Of a DNA stretch of 64,000 nt, positions 22,310 through 33,900 are shown one piece after another (position 1 is the stretch's first letter; each line of letters begins with the position of its first letter). Origin of the DNA: Chaetoceros tenuissimus (lineage: Eukaryota > Bacillariophyta > Thalassiosirophyceae > Chaetocerotales > Chaetocerotaceae). The stretch covers positions 806,001 through 870,000 of the forward strand of contig BLLK01000023.1 of NCBI GenBank assembly GCA_021927905.1, in the 5' to 3' direction. Made by a program: the position numbers and the translations under genes. The notes beneath the pieces were generated by a model that made no database searches, was not told where the DNA came from, and was given only the letters and a program-made list of their open reading frames with translations.

Positions 22310-22564
22310 CTAGATGTGTTCCTTTCCGATGTACTCATGAACATCGGCTATGTTGTACTTCCGAAAGCTAATTATATTATTCTGCCATAGAGCATTCACC
22401 AGTATATCCTCTGTAAATGAAAGTTCTTTATCAATGTTGTAATGGTTCAGCAAAAGTGCTGATAAAGTTCCTTCTACCATCCACTTGCCTTTGTGCATAT
22501 TGAAAGATTCATCTTCAATTGCGTATGCAACAAGTGCTGGTATGAAAGTATTATGGAAATCCAC
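22310..22564 (-). CDS. Unrecognised short frame, possible gene fragment
   Basis: 84 codons with a balanced composition (FIPALVAYAIEDESFN, KGKWMVEGTLSALLL). The first codon is GTG; the frame can be extended eight codons to a tag that could be a splice acceptor, but I found no upstream exon. No family is recognised. It may be another transposon-derived piece. Confidence 0.25.
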   Translation of the reverse strand: MDFHNTFIPALVAYAIEDESFNMHKGKWMVEGTLSALLLNHYNIDKELSFTEDILVNALWQNNIISFRKYNIADVHEYIGKEHI

Positions 22565-23185
22565 TTGGATCCGCTTCAGTTCTAGGTACTAGAGTGGGTA
22601 AGGAACCTTCCTCTAATGGGGATCCAATTGAATTTTTATATTTAAGGTTTTATGGCATGTTTGGTAATGGCTTTATTTTGATGTAATTACACTGTAGTTT
22701 GTATGGAGGAGCCGAGAAAAATGAGTCTTGAGAAGAGATGTTAAAAGGCCTATTTGACGTCACCATATGGTTTTGCGTAGAATCTACGGCAGCATCAAAA
22801 ATCGTGAAACCAGCTTGTAGAATCAAAGCTCTCTGTTCTCTCTCTGTTCATCTATTTTTTCGTTTCTTTCGACGATTGAAATTTTGGCAAATGACCTCTC
22901 AACGGATCTTCATGTCTTTTTACGACAATATTTATGTTTTGACATTTAAGGATTCTTCAATTTGTCTCATATATATAAAGTACGTCACAGCACATATTGG
23001 TTTTGCTCTGCATCTCTTCTCTCGAAAAGATTCATGTTTGTATCCGAGTATCTTTTTATTGAACTACAGTACTGACTACTATTCAAAGCATAGCAATAAC
23101 ATACCCACAACATAGAAACAAATAGCTACTGCTCGCTCAGATTCTGATCTCTTTTCTATTTTACGAAATAGTCAATAATCAAATC
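22565..23185. other. Intergenic, promoter side of the next gene
   Basis: AT-rich region holding a CRE-like TGACGTCA at 22755-22762 and a TATATATAAAG-type box near 22970, about 215 bases before the start at 23186. A 125-codon plus frame here shows no domain. Confidence 0.4.
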
Positions 23186-24718
23186 ATGAGGCGATTCCTC
23201 AGCTCAACTCGCTACTCCTGCTATTCATCGCCATTCCTTTATTTCATCATTGCTACAACTATACTATCAATCACTGTACATGCAGGCCAGCTATCATCTT
23301 CGAGACATCATCTCAACACCTTGTCGAAAATTGCACCTATACTGGGAGAATCAGCAATCATTGACAAGGAAACAGGTCAAGTATTCTGGCAAGGCGGAAA
23401 ACAAAATCTATTCGATTCTACAATTGGACATTCCTATCTATCCACACAAGAAGAAGGTGTATTGCAACATATGAGAGCTACACTCTTTACTATCATATTA
23501 TGGACTTCCTTTATACGATATATTGCAAAATGGACATTGAATCAAAAGATTATCATTCATTTTACACAACAGATGCAACATCCCTCGCAACAGATTTTAA
23601 ACGCAGTGAAGATATTGACGAGAGCGTTTTTATTCTGTCTAGCTTGTTTTCCTGATTTTGGAAGGGTATTTCTAGGTTTGGTTGTAATCATGTACTTGTT
23701 GGAGTCGTATAGTTCGAGTACAAGGCAGTATTTGGCAAATGCCATGGATTGTCCAACGGATGTAGAACAATTCTTGGAAGATTTGAGAGATCAACCGCCT
23801 TGTGTACAGTGGAAAATACGATGTTATCACTATGAAGAGCGGACATGGTTGCGGATATTGCTACTGAAGGATCTATGGAAATACATGAGTAACTTGATAC
23901 ATGGATCGGATGCAGAAAATGATTGTCATGATGATGAAATTTTAGGTCCATCCATATTTACTCGTAAAGTTGTCACTCATCAGAATGAAACCAATTATAA
24001 TGTTTCTCAATTTCACGATGATACAGTGGGAGGATTGTGGAAACAAGCCATGGCATCCATTACTGTCATGACGGCATTTACCAAGATTAGTTTGTACAAA
24101 TTATTACTTTTTGCGGATAAAAAGACCAGGGTGGATTACTTCCGGCAACAGTCTAGATTCATTCATCAAGAAGGTGTCAAGGATGAATATGCTGAATTCT
24201 CAACTCATGTCGATGTAAAGGGCTACAAAGGCAAAGTACTTGCAGTTCGACAACCACATGGTGTGCAAAAGATATTCAATATTCGTTACTATTGGCTATT
24301 CACACTACTTGGATTGACTGTTCCATATCGTATTAAGTTTGGTAAATACTGTGATGAACTCCGCGTGGCTGTAGTAAAGGAAGTGTCATTGCCCAAAGTA
24401 GAAGAAAAGACTTCCAAGAAAAGTAGTTGGTTTTTACCGTCGTGGCTGTGGGGCCCGGAAACCAAAGAAGATGAAGTTCATCTCCGACGAGAAACATTTA
24501 AGCAAAGAATGCAAGATATTTCGCTATATGGTAATAAGGATATCAGGAATACAACAGTTGATTCCATGGATGAAATCGATAAAGAAACCATTGAAGAATA
24601 CATGGATGAAGCCATTCTGAACATTGAAAATAAAACCAATGAAACCACAGATTTATCGGTACCTGAAGATGAAGATATAAATATTCATAGTGAAGGTGAC
24701 AAAGATTCATCTGAATAA
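23186..24718 (+). CDS. TMEM151-like membrane protein
   Basis: Single exon, 510 aa. A signal-like N-terminus (about residues 11-31) is followed by two hydrophobic segments (TLFTIILWTSFIRYIAKW; LTRAFLFCLACFPDFGRVF). Next comes CVQWKIRCYHYEERTW, which resembles the conserved W-x-x-x-CYHY region of TMEM151 proteins. A further membrane pair near YYWLFTLLGLTVPYRI is also like that family. The last 60 residues are very acidic and contain ETIEEYMDEAILNIE. TMEM151 function is unknown even in animals. The assignment rests on motif memory and membrane layout. Confidence 0.55.
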   Translation: MRRFLSSTRYSCYSSPFLYFIIATTILSITVHAGQLSSSRHHLNTLSKIAPILGESAIIDKETGQVFWQGGKQNLFDSTIGHSYLSTQEEGVLQHMRATLFTIILWTSFIRYIAKWTLNQKIIIHFTQQMQHPSQQILNAVKILTRAFLFCLACFPDFGRVFLGLVVIMYLLESYSSSTRQYLANAMDCPTDVEQFLEDLRDQPPCVQWKIRCYHYEERTWLRILLLKDLWKYMSNLIHGSDAENDCHDDEILGPSIFTRKVVTHQNETNYNVSQFHDDTVGGLWKQAMASITVMTAFTKISLYKLLLFADKKTRVDYFRQQSRFIHQEGVKDEYAEFSTHVDVKGYKGKVLAVRQPHGVQKIFNIRYYWLFTLLGLTVPYRIKFGKYCDELRVAVVKEVSLPKVEEKTSKKSSWFLPSWLWGPETKEDEVHLRRETFKQRMQDISLYGNKDIRNTTVDSMDEIDKETIEEYMDEAILNIENKTNETTDLSVPEDEDINIHSEGDKDSSE

Positions 24719-24995
24719 TTGCAAATTGGAGTAATTTTATAATCGAAATCATTTCTTTTGTTTTCTAAAAATCGTGTTCCGCTCGAAAGACCCTTTCTCG
24801 TTAAAATAGTGGGCAAAAGTCCTACACCGTCACTATATCTGAGCTCATACGTACTTGTTTGGTAGTACTCAACGTATGCGGTGTAGAAAAATTCAAGAGA
24901 TGCAGAATGCAGAAAGCAGAATGTAATTAACCCTTTGAAGACCGAATGTTCCTCCTCATTCTATTGAATAATACTTGATGTAATTCACAATAAAT

Positions 24996-26899
24996 ATGAA
25001 AATGAAAATAAAGCGAAAGAAAAAGAGGCAGATACAGCCAGATGTAGTCGAAGAAGAGAGCCCTTTGCTCCTCATTACTCCAAGCTTCGATACAGGTTTC
25101 ACTGCATCTCTTGAACAAAATGTCCAAACTGCAAGAAATACTCTTTACATATCACATTTATCTGCAAAGTTTACAGAAATTGCTTGGCAGTTCTGTCTCA
25201 TTCTTTTCTTATCTGCCATGACTGGTTACCAAAGCTTATTTTTAGTCTCTACCTATGGCCTTTTCTCAGGATTGGTTGTAAGTACTACATATTGTAAAGA
25301 AACAATTTGGTCATGATTCATTTGGCTCATCTTTGATTTATTAGGTCAGCTATTTCGGACCGTCGATAGGAAGAATAATAGATTCCAAGCAATATACAAG
25401 GTTGCAAATTATTCAGCCATTCATTTGGGTGCAAAATCTCAGTGTTGTGATTGGTACAATTGGATGTTTCTTTTTGTTACGTATGGTGAAGGAAACGCAT
25501 GTTAATGACTTGAAAGAATCTATAAATGCACCAGATTCATTGACGACAGTGGCTACTCATCAAATTGGAAATTTTGTACCGCCGTTTAATTTCATATCGA
25601 TCAGTTTGTTGATATTAATACATATCTTTGGAGCTTTGGCAAGTTTGACCGATCAAGGAATTACCATTGCTTTAGAAAGAGATTGGATAGTAGTCATGAG
25701 TAAATATGCGGCATCAGAGATAGATGACGATGATGAATTATACGATATGGACCAAAGTGTCGATACAGGAGGGTCATCGGGTTTGTACTCTGTAGGAGTT
25801 GTTTCTTTGAACAAATCTGATGGTATTAATACCGGTGTTATTCGTAAATTGAAAGAAACCACTTTTCTTTCTGAAACGAATACAGTCATGAAACAGATTG
25901 ATTTATCATGCAAAGTTGTAGGCCCTGCAGCAGCAGGTATTTTCTTGTCATTCTTTGGAAGTGATAGTCCTGGAAATAATCCAGCCACTGATATACAGCA
26001 TTGGTACAATTTGAGTTATGCTGCTTTGATATGCGGACTTATCAATCTAGGGTCTCTGTATGTAGAGTATGTCTGCTCCTTCATGATATATAATCTCATC
26101 CCTATATTATCATCACGAGGAGACGATGACGACGATGAAAATACAAAGATGAATAGCGAAGAAAGCACAGACGAAACTCAACAAGAAAAAGACTCCATGT
26201 TTACACTGCCAAAGAGTATTTCACTTTATCTTGAGCAGTCAGTTGCAAAGGGAGGAATAGCATTAGCATTATTGTAAGTATGTTGATGTGCCTTTGAGTA
26301 TACCTTCTTTATTTTCCATACATGTACTTATATTCACACGTTTTCAAAGGTACCTCAATGTATTGACATTTGGAGGTCTCATGACAGCATACCTAGTTTA
26401 TCTAGGTGTAGGGTATGGAACCATTGGATCACTCCGCGGTATTAGCTCTGTGATTGGACTATTAGGTACAGTTGCATTTCATATTTCCGAAAGATCACGA
26501 GGTCTCAATTACACTGGACTTTGGAGTATCGTTGTCCAATTTAGTTTTCTAGGTCTTTGCTATATTTCACTCTACATCCACAACCTCACCTTATCACTAT
26601 GGTTCTTGGTCATTGGTGTATGCTGTAGTAGGATAGGTCTTTGGGCATTTGACTTGACAATCACGCAGATGATGCAACTCAATATACCTGAAGACAAGAG
26701 AGGATTGATTGGAGGAGTTCAAAAGTCCCTCAATAGTTTCTTTGATCTCATGACATATGTTTTGGGATTGATTTTCTCTGATCCAAAACAATTTCATGTT
26801 CTAGTCGCTTCGGGATACATATCTGTTGGTATTGCCATGATACTGTATTACTTTGGAACGTATCGACCCACCATAGCAAAGGAAAGATCGCGAACTTAA
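24996..26899 (+). CDS. Ferroportin-like iron exporter (SLC40)
   Basis: Three exons, 24996-25277, 25345-26273 and 26350-26899; introns 67 and 76 bases; 586 aa. A basic, cytosolic N-terminus leads to LYISHLSAKFTEIAWQF, matching the first ferroportin helix (LYVSHFLSTWNSRMWEF type). The sequence SYFGPSIGRIIDSKQYTRLQIIQP is the cytosolic loop after helix 2. The C-terminal half has RIGLWAFDLTITQMMQLNIPEDKRG and GGVQKSLNSFFDLMTYVLGLIFSDPKQF, both diagnostic. A long acidic loop (about residues 245-285 and 355-390) separates the halves. Ferroportins export Fe2+; in algae, vacuolar or plasma-membrane placement cannot be told here. Confidence 0.85.
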
Positions 26900-27187
26900 T
26901 TCTGATACCATAACCTAAGAAAATAGATATAAATATATAGCTAAAACGTTTTAGATTATAAAAGTTGTACCGAACAATAATAAAACCTAGCAGTAAACTA
27001 AAACGCAACGTCTCCTCCCTCAAGCCATAGCAGTGGCAATCACTGAGATTCATCAACCCATCTCTACATTTAAGAAAATAGTAGAGATGCAAATGAATAT
27101 CCCCGAAAGAATGCGAGTTCCTATATAAACTCCACATTCATTCTACCATTTTTTTCAACCGAAGATAAAAATCAGCTATACGCCTTC

Positions 27188-27559
27188 TTAGACAAGAAGC
27201 TGCTCAATCTTGATCTTCATTCCCTCAATGGTGCTCTTGAGCTGACTAGCTTCGTTGGTAGTAATACTACAGGAGATCACAGGACGAGATACTCCGCATG
27301 CTCTTCCAAGTGCAACCTTGGATGGAACGAATACATAAGGAACGTTCTTATCCTCGCAAAGAAGAGGAAGATGAAGCAAGATCTCAATTGGCTCCGCATC
27401 TGCAGCTAAGATGATCATTTCACTTATGCCTCTATTAAGAGTCTTGGTAGCCTCGTTCGCTCCCTTCTTGGTCTGCTTGTAGTTGGTTGCCTGTTGCACC
27501 AAGTCAAGAAGAGCAATGGTAAGGTCAGCATCAGCGAGTGGGAAAGCTTTTTCGGACAT
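27188..27559 (-). CDS. SNU13: SNU13/NHP2L1 (15.5K) U4 snRNA and box C/D snoRNA-binding protein
   Basis: Single exon, 123 aa, the usual family length. It is an L7Ae/L30e-fold protein that binds kink-turns in U4 snRNA and in box C/D snoRNAs. The sequence shows [36 protein letters not shown] (RNA-contacting), the L7Ae signature [21 protein letters not shown], and [17 protein letters not shown]. The tail [18 protein letters not shown] is as in SNU13. The very close match to SNU13 rather than to NHP2 or ribosomal L7Ae makes this call strong. Confidence 0.95.
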   Translation of the reverse strand: MSEKAFPLADADLTIALLDLVQQATNYKQTKKGANEATKTLNRGISEMIILAADAEPIEILLHLPLLCEDKNVPYVFVPSKVALGRACGVSRPVISCSITTNEASQLKSTIEGMKIKIEQLLV

Positions 27560-27966
27560 GGTGTTATTAGTTAATTGTTTGAAAGAAAAAAATAATGAGG
27601 TCTAACAGCATAGGAGATTGAGATTGCCGATACTTCTAGGAGAGTCAAGAAGAAGATAAAAATAAAAAGGAATGGCTCTAAGGAGTCTAGCTAAATAGAG
27701 TATTTCTTATGAGGCTAGAATTACCTTCTTTCCTTCCTTCTCTCTCCTCCCCTTCTTTCTTATTTTCTTTTTTGAGATGTCATTGAATTTGTGACACTAA
27801 ATCTGTTCAAAGACATCTCAATCCCATAAGCCGCAATAAGAATAAAGAGGATGGAGACAGCGACGCCGACGAACAACGAACAGAAAAATATATATGTACG
27901 GAGAGGTGGTACCAAACTACATTACCCTAGCAATTAGGAAGCAGCCAATTCATCGGTTTTGAAGCA
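27560..27966. other. Divergent promoter region
   Basis: 407 bases between SNU13 and the mosaic lectin gene, with pyrimidine-rich tracts (cttccttcc repeats near 27730). I see no gene. Confidence 0.4.
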
Positions 27967-30900
27967 ATGAAGATATACAATTCTACTTTCTTCTTATTTC
28001 TAGCAATTGCTAGACACCCAGCAGCGACGACGGCTGCAGCGGCAGAGGAGGGGGGGGTTGGTGGAGCAAACAAGAAGAAGATCATAGAACAACAACCTCA
28101 TCGTCGAACAAGCACAACAAGAACAAAAACAGACAACATAGATCCAGCAACACAATTTAATGATGTAAGTTTATCATGGATTGAGACGACCTATTTGCTT
28201 CTTGCTTCTTTCTAATGAAATTTATTTACATAGAACGAAAAGATTTCATATAGTGTTGATCAGCAGCAGCAGGAGAAAGATTCTTCTCTTGCTTCCGAAA
28301 GTTCTTTTGGGTATGATATTGATCCTTCTTTTTATGATTATAAACAAGGAACAAGAAACCTAAATACAGACCAAGTATTTCAGTTCTCAAGCTCTGCTCA
28401 TGCATGTCTGCTAGCATATGATATGGTTCAATGTGTCGGATATAATTTCTATGGACAGCTTGGACAAACTACTTCCGATACTTTTGGTACTCCAGTTCTA
28501 TTGAACTTTCCAAGTAGTATTACTGCCAAGCCTAGAAAAGTCATCACTGGGTATGATCATACATGTACTCTGTTTGATGACGGACATGTTTGGTGTAATG
28601 GCTCAAACGGCTTTGGGCAACTCGGAAACGGAGGTAATGTGAACTCGGCGACTCCCGTACAAGTCAAGGATAACAATAGTGCCAATCTTGCAAATGTGAT
28701 TGATATTGAAGCTGGAGCATATCATAATTGTGCCATTAAAGATACAGGAGCAATGTATTGTTGGGGCTTTAATAATAAAGGACAGCTTGGTATGAATGAG
28801 ATTATGAACGGAAATACAAATGAAAAGAAGGCAGTCAAAATGGCACTTTCATTAATTTCTACTTGCGTAATTACTGGTACGGAGACAAATCCAAGCAAAT
28901 CTACCACATGTGTAGGAAAAGGATTTACTTCTGAGAATGCAGTTTCTACTACAATAGACCTAGTGAATGATGTACGTAAGCTCACAGCTGGCTCGCATCA
29001 CTTTTGTGCATTGCTTGTTGGAGATACCGCAAAATGCTGGGGTGCCAATAATGCTGGACAACTTGGAATTGGGTCAAAGGATCTCAGCCCTCGCTACAAC
29101 ACAGCGGAGAATGTCCGTGCGTCTTCTAGTACACCAATCCTCTCTAACATTGCAGATATCAATGCTGGATATTTGTCTACTTGTCTTGTACTAGCAAATG
29201 GAACACCAATGTGCTTTGGAAACAATCGATTTTATCAATTGGGAATTGCAAATGGTGGTACAAATGAGTTGTATCCAAAGGCTTTGTCAATTGCTACTGT
29301 TTCTGGTAAAACGCTTGTTTCTATTTATGTAGGAGAGCAAACTGGCCATGCCATTTACGACGACGATTCAATTTATTCAATGGGGACTAACTACGGAGGT
29401 ACTTTTGGGGATGGTTCGACAGTTAGTAGTAGAAATGTGGTTGGAGATGTTTCTGGTGCTACTACTCGACAAATGGAATTTAGTCTTGGTACAGATAGTC
29501 CATCAAATATACCTTCTCTTCAGCCGTCGAGCAGTCCGTCCTCACTTCCATCAGACAGTCCTTCAGATCAGCCTAGCTCAATTCCATCAAGCTTACCTAG
29601 CACTCTACCTTCATTGAGTCCATCAGATCAACCAAGTTCTGTTCCGTCGTCGAAACCATCAGATCTACCTTCAGACAGTCCTTCAGATCAGCCTAGCTCA
29701 ATTCCATCAAGCTTACCTAGCACTCTACCTTCGCTTATTCACTCGAGCGAACCTTCAGATACTCCATCGCTAATTCACTCGAGCGAACCTTCAGATACTC
29801 CATCGCTCAACCCCTCTTCAAATCCGTCTTTGCTTCCTTCGGATTCGCCCTCGCTTCAGCCGTCTAGCAGTCCATCTTTGCTTCCTTCAGATCTACCTTC
29901 AGACAGTCCTTCTGATCAGCCTAGCTCAATTCCATCAAGCTTACCTAGTACTCTACCTTCGCTTATTCACTCGAGCGAACCTTCGGATACTCCATCGCTG
30001 ATTCACTCGAGCGAACCTTCAGATACTCCATCGCTCAACCCCTCTTCAAATCCGTCTTTGCTTCCTTCGGATTCGCCCTCGCTTCAGCCGTCTAGCAGTC
30101 CATCTTTGCTTCCTTCAGATCTACCTTCAGACAGTCCTTCTGATCAGCCTAGCTCAATTCCATCAAGCTTACCTAGTACTCTACCTTCGCTTATTCACTC
30201 GAGCGAACCTTCGGATACTCCATCGCTGATTCACTCGAGCGAACCTTCAGATACTCCATCGCTCAACCCCTCTTCAAATCCGTCTTTGCTTCCTTCGGAT
30301 TCGCCCTCGCTTCAGCCGTCTAGCAGTCCATCTTTGCTTCCTTCAGATCTACCTTCAGACAGTCCTTCTGATCAGCCTAGCTCAATTCCATCAAGCTTAC
30401 CTAGTACTCTACCTTCGCTTATTCACTCGAGCGAACCTTCGGATACTCCATCGCTGATTCACTCGAGCGAACCTTCAGATACTCCATCGCTCAACCCCTC
30501 TTCAAATCCGTCTTTGCTTCCTTCGGAAATACCCTCGCTTCAGCCGTCTAGCAGTCCATCTTTGCTTCCTTCAGATCTACCTTCAGACAGTCCTTCTGAT
30601 CAGCCTAGCTCAATTCCATCAAGCTTACCTAGCACTCTACCTTCGCTTATTCACTCGAGCGAACCTTCGGATACTCCATCGCTGATTCACTCGAGCGAAC
30701 CTTCAGATACTCCATCGCTCAACTCCTCTTCAAATCCGTCTTTGCTTCCTTCGGAAATACCCTCTCTTCAACCTTCAAGCGGACCTTCTTCGATCCCCTC
30801 CGATTTACCATCACTCAGCCCCTCTTCAAATCCATCTCAAGATCCATATCTTCTTGGAGACGAAAATAGTCACATTACTTTTGATAATGTTGACTTTGGG

Positions 30901-33900
30901 TCTACCAACAGCGTAAAAGGAATCAAAATCACTTATGCGAATGGTGAACAAAATGGGTTTGGTTCAATGGAAATCAAACTAGGCGATGCATCTGGAACTA
31001 CTCTTGCTCAGTTTTCTCCTGCTGGCACTGTTTCGTGGGTAGATGTAAGCAACATCATGTTAATTCCATTTGATAAGACTGTTCAGTTATCTGGCATGAA
31101 TTCTTTGACCTTTATCACTACGGAAACAACTGCAACGATGCATTTGATCTCTTATGAATTGATTGACCTTTCAGAGAGATTCACACCATTTACTGCTATC
31201 AATGCAACTGAAGTAGGTAACCAAAGTGGTATTGGGGTTGGTAATGGCAATAGCGGTCATTTCGATAGTGGTGACTACTTCACATACAATCCTGTTGATT
31301 TTGGATTAGGAGCCAATAGTATTAAGATCATATATGCAAAGGGTACTACAGGTGGTTCATTTGAGATCTGGAAGGGTGATCATCAGACTGGCGAAATCAT
31401 TGGTACATATTCACCAGCAAGCACTGATAGTTGGGGTACTTTCGTCACAGTGGAAATCCCGATCAAGGCTAGCTATGGTATTGATCAATTGACTTTCAGG
31501 GGCACTTATCCAAATGGGGAAATATTTCAGGGAATCATGAATTTAAAGAGTTTCCAGCTATCCCCTGTTTCAGCAGGGTACATCTGTTTAGATACTACTA
31601 CACGCACAAACACTGACAGTGTTCAAGCGGCTGCAGCAGCACAGACAGGCGCCAATTTAGTTTCCATACGTTGTAGTGCGCAGCAAAATGCTGTAGCTTC
31701 GTTGTCATCAAGTACAGCAGGAGGTATCTGGATTGGAGGTACTGACGTTGTCAATGAAGGTACATGGGTTTTGCCAGATGGAAATGCAATGACTTATTTC
31801 AATTGGAGTTCAAGTGAGCCGAATAACGCTGGCGGCGACGAAGACTGTATTGTATTTGATGGTTCAAGTGGAGTGTGGTTGGACGGACCATGCAATAGTA
31901 GCACTGCAACCGGTCCGGCAATATTTGAATCTACTTTTGCAATATCTAGCTTAACTTGCATTGAGTATGTTGGTAAGTACATGTTCCAAATCTTAGTAGA
32001 ATTAAAAATCGCAGTCTTTCTAATCGTATCAACCATTGCCTTTGGTATAATTGATAGAATGCCAGGACACGGTCAAGATTGTAGAGAATGGTATCCAAAC
32101 TACGGATACGCGTCTACGCGATTTCCATACTCAAACTGATTCGGCTGGTGCTTACCTCAGCGTGCCTGGTAGAGAAACTGCTACACCCACTGACTCTTGG
32201 AATATATACAACCTCCCAATTGGTGCAAATGATGACTTTGTCATGTTGGCAAAATTGAAAGTGGATGGAAGTGGATCGGCTGCTGGTTTAATCATCAATG
32301 ACGGAGATTCATTTGGTTTCAATGGCTGGAATACCAATAAGATCTTTGCTTCAGGAGCATTTTCGGGTGTAGTACAAACCAACTATGGAACACATAGTGA
32401 CAACCTCTTTTACTTTAAAGTCCAGCGCAAGCTCGGGACAATCAAATTCTACATCAATGAGCAAGAGGTAGCATCATTTGCAAACTACAATGTAGGCATT
32501 TCAAAGTTCACATGGTCACCATGGAGAGCGGATTTGAAGATATATGAATGGACTGTTACCAGTCCTTCTCTTTTGAACTTTTATTCAGTAAGTGTTTATG
32601 ATAATTCTGCATCGTTGATTGATATATTGTATATCGTCTTCTACGGTTTTTGCGTACAACCTATAATGACAAAAATTTAATTTATTCCTCACTTCATATT
32701 TCCTTGATATCCAGATACAAAGTCTTGAAGATGTTGAAGCTTTGACTCCTTTAGTAGATAGAGGAGGTGGTAATACAGCAGTCATCGATGAATGCGAAGG
32801 AGATTGTGACTCCAACGCACATTGCTCAACTGGTTTGATCTGTCATATGCGGGATGTTGAAAGTGACCCATACCCTCCCAGATGTAAAGGTGATATTGTA
32901 CACCATACTCATGATTGGTGTGTGCAAGCAAATCCAATCAAACTAGGTCTTTGTGAAGGCGAATGTTGGATAGACGCCGACTGTGAAGGTGGTCTAATTT
33001 GTTCAGACAATACATCAACAGCTTGTGTCGGGACACCTACATTAGGCTGGAAGTACTGTGTTTATACGTCAAATGTTTTGTCTTATTTCCATGGACAGGT
33101 TATGGTAAATACTTGCCCTGCTGGAACAGTAAAGGTTGAGACAATAGAAGATTGTTACAGCGCTGAAGCTATAGCAGACGGATTTGTGACTTCAAGATCT
33201 GATGGCAGTCAATGCACTGGTAATAGGGCAGATAGACCGAGTGGTTGCTATGTCAATGTTGCCTTTAATCAAGTATGTTTCAATTATGCTAGTGCAAGTA
33301 CAGTCATTCCGAGTAGCTTTGCACCTTGGGCAGCTTCACTTTGTAAAAAAGAACCCGATTTAACTGCTGTACCATCATCTGCAGTAAGTCAAGGAATCTC
33401 ACTTTGGAAAAGAATTTATTTCATTATAATTATTTTGGTGTATCTCACATGTTTGTACCTCTTTCATAGCCTTCTTCGCTTCCTTCGGATACACCTTCGT
33501 CAAGCCCCTCAGATTTACCATCGCTCAGTCCCTCTTCGAATCCATCTTTGCTTCCTTCGGATATACCATCACTACAGCCGTCTAGCAGTCCATCTTTGCT
33601 TCCTTCGGAAATACCCTCTCTTCAACCTTCAAGCGGGCCTTCTTCGATCCCCTCCGATTTACCATCACTCAGTCCCTCTTCAAATCCATCTCAAGATCCA
33701 TATCTTCTTGGAGACGAAAATAGTCACATTACTTTTGATAATGTTGACTTTGGGTCTACCAACAGCGTAAAAGGAATCAAAATCACTTATGCGAATGGTG
33801 AACAAAATGGGTTTGGTTCAATGGAAATCAAACTAGGCGATGCATCTGGGACTACTCTTGCTCAGTTTTCTCCTCCTGGGACTCTTTCGTGGGCAGATGT

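Noticed and set aside
29500-30850. CRISPR-like or satellite array
   Set aside because: The repeats are contiguous, 228 bases long and frame-preserving coding sequence without spacers.
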